Positions 1 to 11,539 of a DNA stretch of 64,000 nucleotides are shown here, one piece after another. Source of the DNA: Clavaria fumosa (lineage: Eukaryota > Basidiomycota > Agaricomycetes > Agaricales > Clavariaceae); the NCBI GenBank assembly GCA_951802425.1, contig OX637803.1, positions 1,426,001 through 1,490,000 on the forward strand, in the 5' to 3' direction. Under the pieces are notes generated by a model. That model searched no databases, had not been told where the DNA came from, and was given only the letters and a program-made list of their open reading frames with translations. The position numbers were made by a program, and so were the translations under genes. How positions within the stretch are numbered: the stretch's first letter is position 1; every line of letters begins with the position of its first letter.

Positions 1-103
1 TGGGTGAAATATGAAAGGGTCAGTGTGTGAAAATTCACATTTATGATAAGGAAAAATACACCAACTAACCTAGAACTGACTAAAATGCTTGTTTAGGGTT
101 TTT

Positions 104-508
104 CAGGGACAGGATGGACATCCATCAGAAATTAGTCCTTATCCAATTGAGGTGAGAAGTTGCATTGCACATGCTTGCTATTAGAGCAGGGAAGATAGGG
201 CTGCTAAAGACATTCTAAGAAGAATATTGCTTACCAAATGTAGCAGGCACAGCCAGACATAGTCAGGGTACAGGTGTGTTAGATGGCAACAGACCTTATG
301 GACCAAGACATTTAGAGCGATCCAGGGACAGAATGGATATCCATCAGAAAGTAGTCCCTATCCAATTGAGGTGAGAATGTGCATTGCACATGCTTGCTAT
401 CAGAGCGGTCAAGGCAGGGTCATTAATCATATTCTAAAAAGAATCTTGCTTACAAAATGTAGCATATGGAGCCATAGTCTGGGTGCAGGTGCGTTAGATG
501 CAATAGAG
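104..508. repeat. Two-copy tandem duplication, 219-bp offset
   Basis: A block beginning CAGGGACAGGATGGACATCC at 104 recurs at 323 with scattered substitutions; the pair shares the stretch TATCCAATTGAGGTGAGAA and the stretch GCATTGCACATGCTTGCTAT. The copies are diverged, so the duplication is old. No coding frame runs through either copy. Confidence 0.8.
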
Positions 509-659
509 CCCTGAGGCTGAATGAGGAAAGAAAAAAAAGGACAGTAAAGAGGGTGAAAAAAAGGCTCCCCTCCAAAGAACTCATGCGCTCTCTCTTTACA
601 CACCTCTCAGACTTATTGTCACATCCCATGAACAGATTTTATCAAAGTGGAGCAGCTGG

Positions 660-1792
660 TAAGCTCAAATTTTTCATAAGTGAAGAGACACTGAGTTGCG
701 CCAATGGCAGCTGAGAGGCTGGAGGCTGAGGCAACTGCCCAACATGAAGGACCCCTTCAGTCAAGATATCTGAGCACTTTGACGAAGGTAAGGTCAAATA
801 TGTCAGCGAAGACCAGATGCTCACAAGAAGGCAGAGCTATCTTGATACTCCTCTATTTCAAGTGCGGTATGAAGGTAGTACTCATCAGTATGAATTGGTG
901 AAAGCTGGGTCTGTGGACGAACCTGAGGACATCATGCTGCGTTTGACTGGAGTCATCATCCATTGCCATTTGCCTCCCATCTTGGAAACACCCAAGTAAG
1001 CTGTTTACAAGGATTCAAGCTTTGACTCACATTATTCTTTCGCAGAGAACTGAAGAACCTGCTCCAAGAAGTGACTGTCATGGGTTTAGACACACAAAAG
1101 TTCAAAGCGGCCATGGAGGGAATAGTCGCCATTCACAGCACCTTTACCAAGCATATCTATTCTGGCCATTTGCTAGATTGGACTCCACAGGTCATCAACG
1201 GATGGAAGAGTATCAGAGCTGGCAGCCGATACTTTACCACTGGCCCAGCATCTGCAGATGCAGAGATTGTTCTTTTCCTTTCATCAGTTGATCCAGAAGG
1301 TATCTTGGGGTCAGTGGATAAACACAGGTTCTGCCATACTATCGACAATGATGTAGGCTACTTCAAGAGGGAGGCAAAGGGCAATCAGAAATTCAAGTAT
1401 GTCATCGCAATATCAGTTAATTATAAGTCAAACAGTTTACGGATCTGAAGGTACATACCCACCAGCCCTGATGTATTCTCCATAGGAGATATTGTAGAGA
1501 TAAGGGTTTCTTTTCGTGCTGTACCCATCAGTTCACAACCAAGACATCTGAAGATGGGTATTATCCTTCGATTGCTGGCTTTGATTGACAATTCCTTTAC
1601 CAAAGTGAGTAACGTTTTAAGGAATGTCCATATAAATGAACTTCAGTTACCTTTCAGGAAGCATCACTTGCCCTTGCACGGTCTCAATTGGAGGCACCGC
1701 AAGCCAACAAATCGCTAAAAAGAAAATTGAATTTCTCAGACGATGAGAGTGGATCTGAGGGTGAGGAGCGCCTCACAAGGCTGAGAATTTAG
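660..1792 (+). pseudogene. Unknown intron-bearing protein, 5' end uncertain or broken
   Basis: I do not recognise a named family. From about 760 a reading frame runs to a GTAAGC donor near 998 and resumes at a CGCAG acceptor near 1048. It continues through the stretch VMGLDTQKFKAAMEGIVAIH to a GTATGT donor near 1396, resumes near 1450 with a beta-rich stretch (GDIVEIRVSFRAVPI, MGIILRLLALIDNSFTK), splices at GTGAGT near 1605, and ends with an acidic tail (DDESGSEGEE) and TAG at 1790-1792. All three introns keep good splice sites and phase, so the 3' part looks like a recently functional gene. The 5' part does not join cleanly: the ATG at 704 is in another frame, and the main frame meets a TGA near 745. 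It could be a gene with one more 5' intron or a decayed member of a repetitive family. Confidence 0.45.
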
Positions 1793-2049
1793 GAAGTATG
1801 CAGAGTTGGCGCATTGTGGATGGATCCTTTACTTCACATTACAATGAGGATATACGTTAATTAATGATATCTTGAGTAGTGCATAAAGAATATATTTTAT
1901 AGCCACTCACTCCAAGGATACAGAAGGTGTTGGCAGATGAGGTGTCAGCAGGGCATTGATATTGAGGTGTTGGAGTGAGGTGCTGCAATGGCAGTGAGGC
2001 CCTGCGAGGTGAGGATAATGCAGCTTGGGAAAAAAAAAGCTTACGTAAT

Positions 2050-2685
2050 CTGGTTGGCTCGTCGCCGCAGCCCACTTACTGTCGCCCACTCCCCACTCAT
2101 TACCTCCCACTCCCCACTCGTTACCTCCATCACCCCCTAGTCGCCGCTTGCCATCGCCATCACTCCTTGCTCGCCGCTCGCCATCACCATCACCCCTACT
2201 CGCTGCTTGCCATCACCATCTCTGCCAACTCCCTACTCGCTGTGGCTGCCCACCCCCCCTCGTCACTGCCTGCTCCCCGCTGCTTGCTGCCTGCTCCCCG
2301 CTGCTCGCTGCCTGCTCGCCGCTCCTCGCCCCCTGCCCCCTTGTTGCTGTCTGCTCCCTGGTTGCCGTCACCCGCTCCCTGCTCACTGCCTGGTCCCTGG
2401 TCGCCTGGTCCCTGGTCCCTGCTTGCCTGCTCCCTGCTTGCCTGGTCCCTGCTCGCTGCCTGGTCCCTGCTCACCTGGTCCCTGCTCGCTGCCTGGTCCC
2501 TGCTCGCTGCCTGGTCCCTGCTCGCCTGGTCCCTGCTTGCTGCCTGGTCCCTGCTCACCTTGTCCCTGCTCACTGCCTGGTCCCTGCTCGCCTGTTCCTG
2601 CTCCCTGCTCCCTGCTCCCCACTCGCCAGCTCCCTGCTTGCTCTCCACTCCCCGCTCGCCTTTCACTGCCCTTCGCACTACCACC
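2050..2685. repeat. GC-rich minisatellite, CTGCCTGGTCCCTGCTCG family
   Basis: Degenerate tandem units built from CTCGCTGCCTGGTCCCTG and, at the 5' side, CTCGCCGCTCGCCATCACCATC variants. Long open frames occur on both strands only because the repeat lacks stops; they are low-complexity artefacts. Related units appear in reverse orientation at 11540-11830, on the other side of the Helitron. Confidence 0.8.
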
Positions 2686-3110
2686 TCCCTGAGGTACCCC
2701 AGCCCTTTGGTCCCCTCTGGGGATGTGCCTTTCAGGCATGGCACGCCGGCAGGACTCAAAGCCATACTGGCTTCCTTGCCTTTTGCAATACCGCCTCCCT
2801 GAGGCACTATCGCCTCTCTGAGGCACCCCCAGCCCTTCGGTCCCCTCTGGGGATGTGCCTTTCAGGCATGGCGCACCGGCAGGACTCAAAGCCATACTGG
2901 CTTCCTCACCTTTCGCAATACTGCCTCTCTGAGGCACCCCCAGCCCTTCGGTCCCCTCTGGGGATGCGCCTTTCAGGCACAGCGCACCGGCAGGACTCAA
3001 AGCCATACTGGCTTCCTCGCCTTTCGCGATACCGCCTCCCCCAGGCACCTCCCAGCCCTTTGGTCCCCTTAGGGGAAGCGCCTTTCACGTACGGTGCACC
3101 AGAGGGAAAG
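2686..3110. repeat. Tandem repeat of about 110 bp, four copies
   Basis: The core GGCAGGACTCAAAGCCATAC recurs at about 2749, 2879 and 2990, and a fourth, more diverged unit lies at 3040-3110. Each unit also holds GGTCCCCTCTGGGGATG(T/C)GCC. The first spacing is 130 bp and the second 111 bp, the longer one containing an extra GAGGCACTATCGCCTCTCT insert. Confidence 0.8.
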
Positions 3111-3594
3111 CCACACCAGCTTTTATGTCTAAATAGAGTACAATGTTAACCTTTGAAGGCAGCTAAGTGAGGTATGAAGCCCGGAGTGATTGTTGGCAAG
3201 TGTGGCTGTACACATTGTGTGGCATGTGGCTGTACATGTTGACGTGCCTGAGGTGGGCATAGGGTGTAGGGCAACGTCTCAGATCTCAGCACTGAACCAC
3301 AACATGGACCCATCCATCACACATGCTTTAATGCTTACAATGGTGTTCCTCACCCTTCTTCACCATGGCTATTGTCTGGCTGTGGAATTTTCACAAGTGA
3401 GTCAGTCTTCCAGAATGTTTATATTGGTACACAACCACCATTTGTAAAAGATACAGCCGTTGCATGGCCATTGTTTGAGGGAGGGATATCTTAGTATGTG
3501 GCATTCATTATGTCTGATACCAATGTCTCACAAAGGAACTTCAGCACTGAAGGAGAGAATTTATTCTTTTCCTCTAGTGTTGCCACTGGACTCA

Positions 3595-3835
3595 AGGGTG
3601 TGTTATCATCCGTACCCTGAATCTGCACCCCAGGGGTTTTGGGTGTGTTATAATATTATAAGCCCTGCATCTGCACCCCAGGGATGTTGGGTGTGTTATA
3701 CTGTATGCCCTGTTTCTGCACCCCAGGGTTCTTGGGTGTGTCATACTGTATACCCTGTTTCTGCACCCCAGGGTTCTTGGGTGTGTCATACCATATGCCC
3801 TGTTTCTGCACCCCAGGGTTCATGGATGTATTATT
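3595..3835 (+). repeat. 45-bp coding minisatellite inside Helitron ORF
   Basis: Five near-identical units containing TCTGCACCCCAGGGTTCTTG, period 45 bp (48 in the earlier units), encoding 15-residue copies ending in WVC(H/Y). The period keeps the reading frame. Confidence 0.85.
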
Positions 3836-3837
3836 GC

Positions 3838-4160
3838 AATACAAACTCCAGTTCTGTGTCCTTACAAGGACCGGAGTATTATGTAGTCCATGCTGCTTAT
3901 GCCGCTTGGGCTTTTTGGGATTCTTGTCACGATAGTATCTATTGTCATGACACAAATGCCAGTTTTGCATTGCTACAAGGACAAGACCATGCTGCTTATG
4001 CTGCTCAGGCTTATTTGGATTCTAGTTGTGCTGTATATTCTAGGGTGCATTATCATGACACAAATTCCAGTTTTACGTCACTACAAGGACAGGAGTATTA
4101 TAAAGTCCACCCAGCTTATGCTGCTCAGGCCTTTTGGGGTTCTTGTTGCAATGTATACCA
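3838..4160 (+). repeat. Three tandem units of about 120 bp inside Helitron ORF
   Basis: Each unit encodes TN(S/A)S, LQGQ(E/D), then AAYAAQA(F/Y) and a Cys-containing end. The units begin near 3838, 3948 and 4058. They follow directly on the 45-bp array, so two different repeat expansions lie side by side in one open frame. Confidence 0.7.
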
Positions 4161-4958
4161 CACTTGTCCACAAGCATTCATATATTGTTTTGTTTTTATC
4201 TGTTTCATGTGTTTCAAATTTTGGAAGACAAGCAGTAAAATTTTCAAAGGAAAGCTGGTAATTGTATTTTGGAGAAAATTGATGAATTGTCACATATATG
4301 CCATGCTGTCAGTGAAAGCATTGAAGAAACCAAAACACCCGTTGGGTTTTATTCCACACAGCAAGATTATGGGAGGTGGTTTATGTGCATTCTCATATGA
4401 TGATATCCTGCCTTACATGCAGGAGATTATAGAGTGTAATGATGACTTATACAAGTTCAAGACATACATCAAAATCAGTGATGCATTTCAGCATGAGTAT
4501 GTGTGCGACATTCCAAAGGAAATGTTAGTCGAGTATCTAACTGTGATGGAGTTGAAACTAATTGCCAAACAGCACAATATATACACAAGCACTAAAATAC
4601 AAAAAGAAAAACTCAAGGCCCTTATAATGAAACACAAATGTGATAACTGTGCTGAATTTGTGTCTGTACTTCAGCGTATAAATATCCATGAACTTCTTAA
4701 GGCATCCAAATCAGACAATCTTGCAAGTGTAAGAAAGTATCAAAAGAGGATGGGTGCTGCATACAAAAGAATGAATGTGAAATCTGCTGAAAAGTATCGA
4801 AAAGGTAGGAAAGATACAACTAAATTGAGTGAAATCACTTGTGCTGAGGATAGAAAGGTTCATATGAAAGGTGTATCAAAAAAATTGAGTGACATCACTT
4901 ATGCTGAGGATAGAGAGGTTCATATGAAAGGTGTATCAAAACCAGGCAAGAGAGGCAG

Positions 4959-6107
4959 ATGCCGCACCTTCCACCTCCACCTCCATCTTATGAATTGCAG
5001 CACCAAATTTTGTCTGATGCATGTAATGACATGGCCATTGATTGCATTCAGGAACAAGGATGTGCAGTATGTGGAAGGTTGACCTTAATTTGTGACATGA
5101 GACAGCTTGTTGATGTTGACTTAAATCTTGATATATTAGTCAGACCTGGGGTCACACAAGCAGAACGTAAAAGTGAGGCAGAAAGAGTGACAGAGCTATC
5201 AGGCCCTGTATTGCTACCAAAAGCAGATAAAATATGTATGACATGCCACACATCTTTAAAGAAAGAAAAGATACCTGTCATGAGTCTTGCAAATGGAAAC
5301 TGGATTGGAGAGGTACCAGATGCATTAGCAAAACTTTCTTTTGCAGAACAACTACTGGTTGCTCGAGTTCGTCACAACTGATGTATAGTTCGTGTTTCAT
5401 CTGGAATGCACAAAATGAGAGCCAATGCAATCACATTTGCAAATCCAATACCCAAAGTGTATGATGTGCTGCCTCCACCAATAGAGGAGCTTGATGATGT
5501 ACTAGCTTTCATATATACAGGACCATGTCAACCCACTAAATCAGACTTTGAAAGAATGCCACTCTTAGTCAGATGCAAAAAGGTTAGAGATGCTTTGGAG
5601 TGGCTGAAACTTAATCACTCTGATTATTATGATTTGGAAATATCATTGCGAAACCTTGAGGAGTACCCAGAGGATGAACCTCCTGTGGTTGTAGACTATC
5701 GTCTGTCATATGAAAATAAGGATCCAGAGTCAACAGCAGTCAATGATGATGAAAGAGAAGAGGGAGTTGAAAATGGGATTTGTCCATTTGTTGTCCATGG
5801 CTTAATGGGAGAAGAGTATTCTACAAAAAGCCTAAAAGCTCTTAAAGCAATTGCCCTTGAACACCTCACAAAGAACAGGAAAGTTCTAGCTATAGGTCAT
5901 GCACCTCAAGCAGAAAGTATATATAACAACCCTCAACTATTTCCGCAGATGATGCCATGGCTTTTTCCATATGGTCTTGGAGGGATTGGAAACAACCTTC
6001 ATGCAGTACATATATCAGATTTTGCACATAAGCAACACTTATTGATGTACCATGACAAAAGATTTCAGAAGGATCCTTACTTTCCACTGATAGCCTTTAA
6101 CCATTAG
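4959..6107 (+). pseudogene. Helitron Rep N-terminal part, DUF6570-type region
   Basis: One reading frame with a TGA at 5379-5381 in the middle and TAG at 6105-6107 at the end. It holds PPPPPSYELQ, a Cys pair (CAVCGRL), a second Cys pair (CMTCHTSL), then across the stop the strongly conserved blocks SGMHKMRANAITFANPIPKV and MMPWLFPYGLGGIGN typical of the region before the Rep nuclease. At 5379 related Helitron proteins have Arg (RHN-R-CIVRVSSGM), so a CGA-to-TGA change is the simple reading. The frame continues after the TAG (QIKQSASGGYLLAEK) into the Rep core. Confidence 0.8.
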
Positions 6108-8456
6108 CAAATTAAGCAGAGCGCAAGTGGAGGGTATTTACTTGCAGAAAAGACTAAATTTGAAGACATTTCTAAAAGGTTACTGGATGTAGACCTTTCT
6201 GCTTTATCAAATCTCACTTCAAGAATGGAAAAAGGAGAAGCAGTTAACCCAGAAACCAATGAGGAAAAGGTGTGTTTTCAGCTGTTGAAGGATATTGATC
6301 ATGTGGGAGGTCATGTGAAGGGTTCAATCACCAACAAGAAGTATATGTGTAATGAAATTTGGGCTTTGATCTCTTTCATTGGAGCACCATCATGGTTCAT
6401 TACATTTGCACCTGCAGATGTCAAGCACCCCATTTCTCTGTATTATGCTGACACACAAGACCAATTTCAACCCAGCATCAAAAGTTATGAACAACAGTAC
6501 AGGTTAATTGCACAGAATCCTGTAGCAGGGGCAAGGTTTTTCCATTTCATGTCCAAAATGTTTATCAGACATGTTTTAGGCATTGGGAAAAAGCATTCTG
6601 GACTTTATGGAGATACAGCTGCATATTATGGAACAGTAGAACAACAAGGTCGCCTCACACTACACATGCATATGCTTGTATGGATTAAATTTGCATTATC
6701 ACCACAGGAAATCCAAGACAAAATAATGGACACATTGTCTGATTTCCTCCAAAAGATAGTTGAATATCTTGAGGGAGTCCATTCAGGAGAGTTTTTGACT
6801 GGATCAATGAGTGATGTCAGAAATAGTGTAGAACATAATGCAATATGTCCAAGCTACCAAGATCCAATACAAACACTGCCTAATCCCCCTCCCCCAATTT
6901 GTCAGTGTAAGGAAAGAACCAATTGTTCTCACACCAAATCATGGAAGGAGAAATATAATGCAGAGGTTGATGACTTGATATTTCATTCAAATATCCATAC
7001 TTGCACCAAAAATCAGGTCATGGGGAGTGGAACCCATGCAAAGGGTAGACCATCTTGTATTAACAAGTATGGACTATGTAAAGCCAGGTTTCCACATCAT
7101 ATTTACTTACAGACTGAAGTTGATATGAAAACAGGTGCACTTCATATTAAAAAAAGAGAGGCATGGTTGAATACATTCACTCCACTTGTGACATATCTAC
7201 TGCGATGTAACACAGATGTGACTAGCCTTTTATCAGGGACAGCAATTAAAGCTGTAGTGGCATATGTTTCAGACTATATTACAAAGCCCGGACTGAAAAC
7301 TTATAGCATTTTTGAAGCAATAAGAGGAGTGTTCAATCATAATTCCACAATGCTTGGAGGAAATATGAGTTGCAAAGAGAAAGCACGACGTTTGATTGTA
7401 CAAATTGTGAATACATTGACATCAAAGATGGAGATAGGAAGTCCAATGGCATCTCTCTATCTGTTGGGCAATCCAGATCATTATACAAGCCATGTCTTTG
7501 TTACCATTTACTGGAGGCAGTATGTAAAGGAAGCATTGAAGCCTTGGAGTGAGAATACTCAAAATGAAGTTGACATAGAGGGACCAGACAAGGTGATGTT
7601 ACAACATGTACAAAATCACTATGTTGGAGTATCATCAGTGCAAGACTATCTGTATAGGCCAATGAAGTATGATGATATCACATTGTATGAGTGGGTTCAG
7701 AAAGCTTCTAGGGTTAAACAACCTTCATCACAACAACAGTATTCAAAGGTAGCAAGACAAATTGATGAACTGGATCTATTTCAAGATGTAGATACAGAAG
7801 CAGAATGTGAGAATGTATTACATGCACCCCAACAATGTCAATCAGCATCAAGTGTTGTATGTGCAGACACTGACAATGAACTGAACCTTGTCTATGATGA
7901 CACATGCCAAGATGAAGTAGAGGCACCATGTGCCATTCATGAGAGCACAGGTAAGTTACACAATGAAGACAGTACCATAGTAGATAAATTATATATGAAG
8001 GAGCATCCCTTGCATGAAACTCATATGGTGAAGTTTGATGATAGAAAAGGTGAAGTAGTGCCTAACTTCATAGGAGGCACTCTCCCAAGGCAAGATCGGG
8101 GTGATCGGGAGTATTATTGTGCCACAATGCTCACACTATTTAAGCCATGGAGAAATGGAAAGGATCTAAAACTACAAGGGCAGACCTGGGATGAAGCTTT
8201 TGAAATCTATGCCTTTACACAAGGACAATTTAAGTTAATGGATAATTTCAATATAAGGTATGAGTGTAATGATGCAAGGGATGACTTTGCTGCTCAAATG
8301 AAGCAAAATATGTCTACACCTGGTTTGGGCATGCAAAGTTCAGCAACTGATGATTGGGATGATGTAGAATGTGGACAGGGAGATGATTTTGGGGAGGACG
8401 AAGGGGAAGACAAGGTGAATTATGGGCTGAATTGTTACACTACACTTGGTGCATGA
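6108..8456 (+). pseudogene. Helitron HUH Rep nuclease core
   Basis: The catalytic part of the rolling-circle initiator, which nicks and joins single-stranded DNA. The ATG-to-stop frame is 6225-8456 (743 codons), but homology starts right after the TAG at 6105. Visible motifs: APSWFITFAPADVKHP (Rep motif 1), RLTLHMHMLVWI with the metal-binding His pair at 6663-6671, and AYVSDYITKP with the two candidate catalytic tyrosines at codons 7263-7265 and 7275-7277. All key residues are present. The end is acidic (GQGDDFGEDEGED) and linked in frame to the helicase across TGA at 8454-8456. Confidence 0.88.
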
Positions 8457-10318
8457 GGTAAAGTAATACAGGCTCAAATGAATGCTACAGAGAACTGTGT
8501 GAGAAATGCTGGGTGGCTTGATGAAAGTTCAGATGGCAAAAATCTCATAGACACCAATCCATATGAACCTGAAGTAATGCAGCAAGCAGAAAAATGGAAG
8601 ATGGTTGTACAAGAAAAGCGAAATGCAGTGTTAGCTGAAAGAAGTGCTACTATTATAAAGAACAACTCTGACAAAAACATAGACCTGGCATTACAAGGGG
8701 ATGGAAAAGTTTCTATAGTTGACTCTTCTTATTTACATAAAAAATTTCAAGCTCAGCATAAAGCAGATCAAGAACAACTAGATCTGACTGTCATGACCTT
8801 CAACCTGAACAAGGAGCAAGAGAGAGCTTTTAGAATTGTTGGCAATCATGCTGTGACACAAGGAAGTAAGCAACTTAGAATGTACTTAGGTGGGATGGGT
8901 GGAACAGGTAAATCACAAGTGATTAAAGCATTGAAGCAATTCTTCTTGCAAAGACAAGAGTCTCATAGGTTCCTAATATTAGGACCCACAGGAACATCAG
9001 CAGCATTACTGGCAGGTTCTACATATCATTCTGCCTTGGGGATTCAAGTTGGCAGTATTGGTAGAGGAGGTGCTTCAATGGCTCATGTACAGGCCAGACT
9101 TGAAGGAGTGAATTACATCTTTATAGATGAAGTTTCTATGGTGGCATGTCATGACCTGTACAAAATCAGCGCACAATTAGCCAAAGTCACAGGAGTGATT
9201 GATGTACCTTTTGGAGGCATAAATATGATTTTTGCTGGTGACTTTGCACAACTCCCCCCTGTTGGTGGTGCTCCTCTTTATAGTGGATCAATTGGAACAC
9301 AAAATGAATCATCATTAAAACCACATTTGCAACAAGCAGCAATAGGTAGGGCCCTTTGGCATCAAGTGACCACAGTTGTTATACTTAGAGAAAACATGCG
9401 ACAGACAAGTCAAACCACATGTGATGCTGCATTTCGAACTGCACTTGTAAATATGAGATATGGGGCATGCACACCACATGACATACGTTTCTTGCAAAGT
9501 AGAATTGCAGGGATGCTTCCAAACCAACCTAAGCTTGCGTCTAAGAATTTCCGAAATGTCCCAATCATTTGTGGTATGCACACTCAGAAAGACATGATCA
9601 ATCAACTTGGATGTGAAAGATTTGCAGCAGATACTGGTCAAAGATTGACCAATTTTTTCTCTAAGGACAAGTGGGGGAAAGGATGGGACCCTGCTGTAAA
9701 AAGGGAGAGAAGTGGCACTGGAGCAGGTCATTCAATGTTACACTCCTCAGATGTATTGACTTTGACACTCAGAGAGAGATATGGAAAGTCAGGCATGGAT
9801 CTACAGAACACTTTGCAGGGAAATTGTCATTGTGCATTGGAATGCCTGTGATGATTAGAAATAATGAAGCTACAGAGTTATGCATAACAAAAGGTCAAGA
9901 GGGCTTTGTTGCTGGATGGCAAAGTGGGAAAGGGCAACATAATAAATATGTTCTTGACACCCTTTTTGTAAGACTTGATAATCCACCTCAAACCATTCAT
10001 TTACCAGGCCTACCACCTAATGTTGTACCTCTTGTGAAGGGGAAAAAAACAATTAATTGCATGTTCCCAAGTGACAGAACAGAAAATATTGAGAGACAAC
10101 AGGTGTGGGTATTGCCAAATTTTGCTATGACAGCTCATGCTTCACAAGGGAAGACAAGGCCATACAATGTAGTTCATTTGAATAGCTGCACATCACACAT
10201 GGCATATTACACTGCTTTGTCTCAAAGTGCTTCAGCATCTGGTACAGTCATCATACAGGGATTTGATTCCAGAGTCATTACTAAAGGATGTTCTGGTTAT
10301 CTCCGACAGGAATTTTGA
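8457..10318 (+). pseudogene. Helitron PIF1-type helicase, frameshifted
   Basis: Superfamily 1B helicase that unwinds DNA during rolling-circle transposition. Walker A is GGMGGTGKSQ (about 8893-8922), Walker B YIFIDEVSMV (about 9115), motif III AGDFAQLPPV (about 9236). Motifs V/VI (TAHASQGKTRPYNVV, YTALSQSAS) lie in a different frame after about 9735, where IWKVRHGSTEHFAGKLSLCI resumes family homology. A one- or two-base indel between about 9665 and 9760 explains the shift. TGA at 10316-10318 again falls where related proteins carry Arg (LRQEF-R-E.E), and homology continues past it. Confidence 0.88.
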
Positions 10319-11524
10319 GAACAAGAGATTCTAGATGACATTACAAGGATGAGATATGAAGGTCATCTTCCTGCACATATCAATGGTGAGATACGAAACA
10401 CCTTGATCAGTCAGTTTCGGGAGTGGAAAGGGGATATGTACATTCCTGACAAGACTGATTCCTGTTTGAGATGGTGTAGCAAAGATCCCTTCTTTACATC
10501 TTCTCCACACAATTATGATCCATGGCAGTCTGTTAATAAACACAAACCAAAAGATGTTGACCACTTGCATCAAATGACTCATATGGTCCTTGAGCCTGTA
10601 AATAAGGGTCAACAGTTTCATCATGTCCATTCAATGAAGAAGCATTACTTGGAAGATTTAGATAGTCATCAGATTGCCAAAAAATTGAAGATCAAAGTTC
10701 AGAATAGTGTCACAAAGGGAAGCATGTCTTTGCATGGATTGACATGGAATAACATGAACTGGAGCTGTGCATATGATTCTTTATTTGTGATCATTCATGC
10801 AATATGGAGTCAAAGGACAAGTGTTTGGACTGAGAGACTAAAATCAGTAGGGAATACATACTTGTCTCTTCTTGTAGATGGTTTTGTGCAGATGTTACAA
10901 CAAACAACTATGTTTGAAGAAGTAAGAGATGCATTAAAGCTTCACTTGCACAAGAAGGATCCTATACAATTCCCTTTAGGTCAAGTTGGGACAAGTGTAG
11001 CAGATTTAGCCATTGCAATGATGACATCAAGTGACATAATGACTTTGTCACAAGTCAGATGTTCAAAATGTCATTATGAGGGGGTACATAGGCTAGAGTG
11101 TGTATTGCGTGCAAATAGGCAAAGGGTTTCTATTACCACTGCAGAATGGGTGGACTCTTTGAAAGATCAAGTATATCCAGAGTGTCCTGAATGTCACACT
11201 AAAGCATCAAACTCAATCTTGTATCAACAGCCCCCACCTCTATTAATTTTGGAATATCCTGGCTGTAACATAGTCACAAGTCATACAATTAAGCTGAATG
11301 TAGTTAGTGGTTCAGTCCAATTTCACCTGAGAGGCATCATATACCATGGAGGTTATCACTTTACATCACGTATAATTGATAAAGATGGTATGATATGGTA
11401 TCATGATGGAATGACAACAAAAGAAAGCTGTAAGCAGGATGGTAATTTACAGACAGTGACAGATGTCTTCTTAGCAAACTTCAGAGCCAGAAAACTGGTC
11501 TTAGCTGTGTATGCATGCTTGTAA
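10319..11524 (+). pseudogene. Helitron C-terminal USP-like cysteine peptidase domain
   Basis: Continues the helicase frame; the ATG-initiated stretch is 10349-11524. After a linker (EGHLPAHINGEIRNTLI, DPFFTSSPHNYDPW) comes NMNWSCAYDSLFVIIH with the candidate catalytic Cys codon at 10766-10768. Two Cys pairs follow (CSKCH, CPECH), as in the zinc finger of ubiquitin-specific proteases. A His box (YHGGYHFTSRI, His codon 11357-11359) then precedes WYHDGM, which offers the Asp. This order (Cys box, zinc fingers, His/Asp box) is that of a C19-type deubiquitinase. Activity is inferred from motifs only. It ends in TAA at 11522-11524. Confidence 0.7.
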
Positions 11525-11539
11525 AATAAATGAACAGGC

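Larger units (their letters stand above)
3460..5082 (+). pseudogene. Helitron N-terminal region with peptide repeats and SAP-like segment
   Basis: A 540-codon frame. Its first third is repetitive: five or six 15-residue units of the type SAPQGSWVCHTV, then three units of about 40 residues carrying YYVVHAAYAAWAFWDSC-like segments. From about 4330 the protein becomes ordinary and includes a helix-rich segment (MELKLIAKQHNIYTSTKIQK, 4550-4620) resembling the SAP-like region found at the N-terminus of other fungal Helitron proteins. Near 4950 the homology moves to the next frame (PPPPPSYELQ), so an indel separates this piece from the Rep part. A further open stretch in the same frame lies upstream (3190-3447), cut off by TAA. 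Confidence 0.6.
3460..11524 (+). mobile_element. Decayed autonomous Helitron with Rep-helicase and USP-like domain
   Basis: A rolling-circle transposon coding block: an N-terminal region with a SAP-like segment, a DUF6570-type region, a HUH Rep nuclease, a PIF1-type helicase and a C-terminal cysteine peptidase domain, all on the plus strand. Coordinates mark the coding block only. I could not find a convincing 5' TC or 3' CTRR-with-hairpin terminus, so the true ends, probably in the flanking minisatellites, are unknown. At least two frame changes (about 4950 and 9665-9760) and four in-frame stops (5379, 6105, 8454, 10316) break it, so it is not expected to be active. Confidence 0.85.

Noticed and set aside
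1975..3149. Long open frames on both strands (up to 333 codons) in the GC-rich region
   Set aside because: They are translations of tandem repeats without stops; all frames and both strands are open, and the residue composition follows the repeat unit.
3592..3970. CRISPR-like array from regular repeats
   Set aside because: The repeats are direct coding units without unique spacers, in a eukaryotic transposon; they are a minisatellite.
9665..9851. Programmed frameshift in the Helitron helicase
   Set aside because: No clear slippery site plus structure, and the element already has four stops and another frame change; an ordinary indel is simpler.
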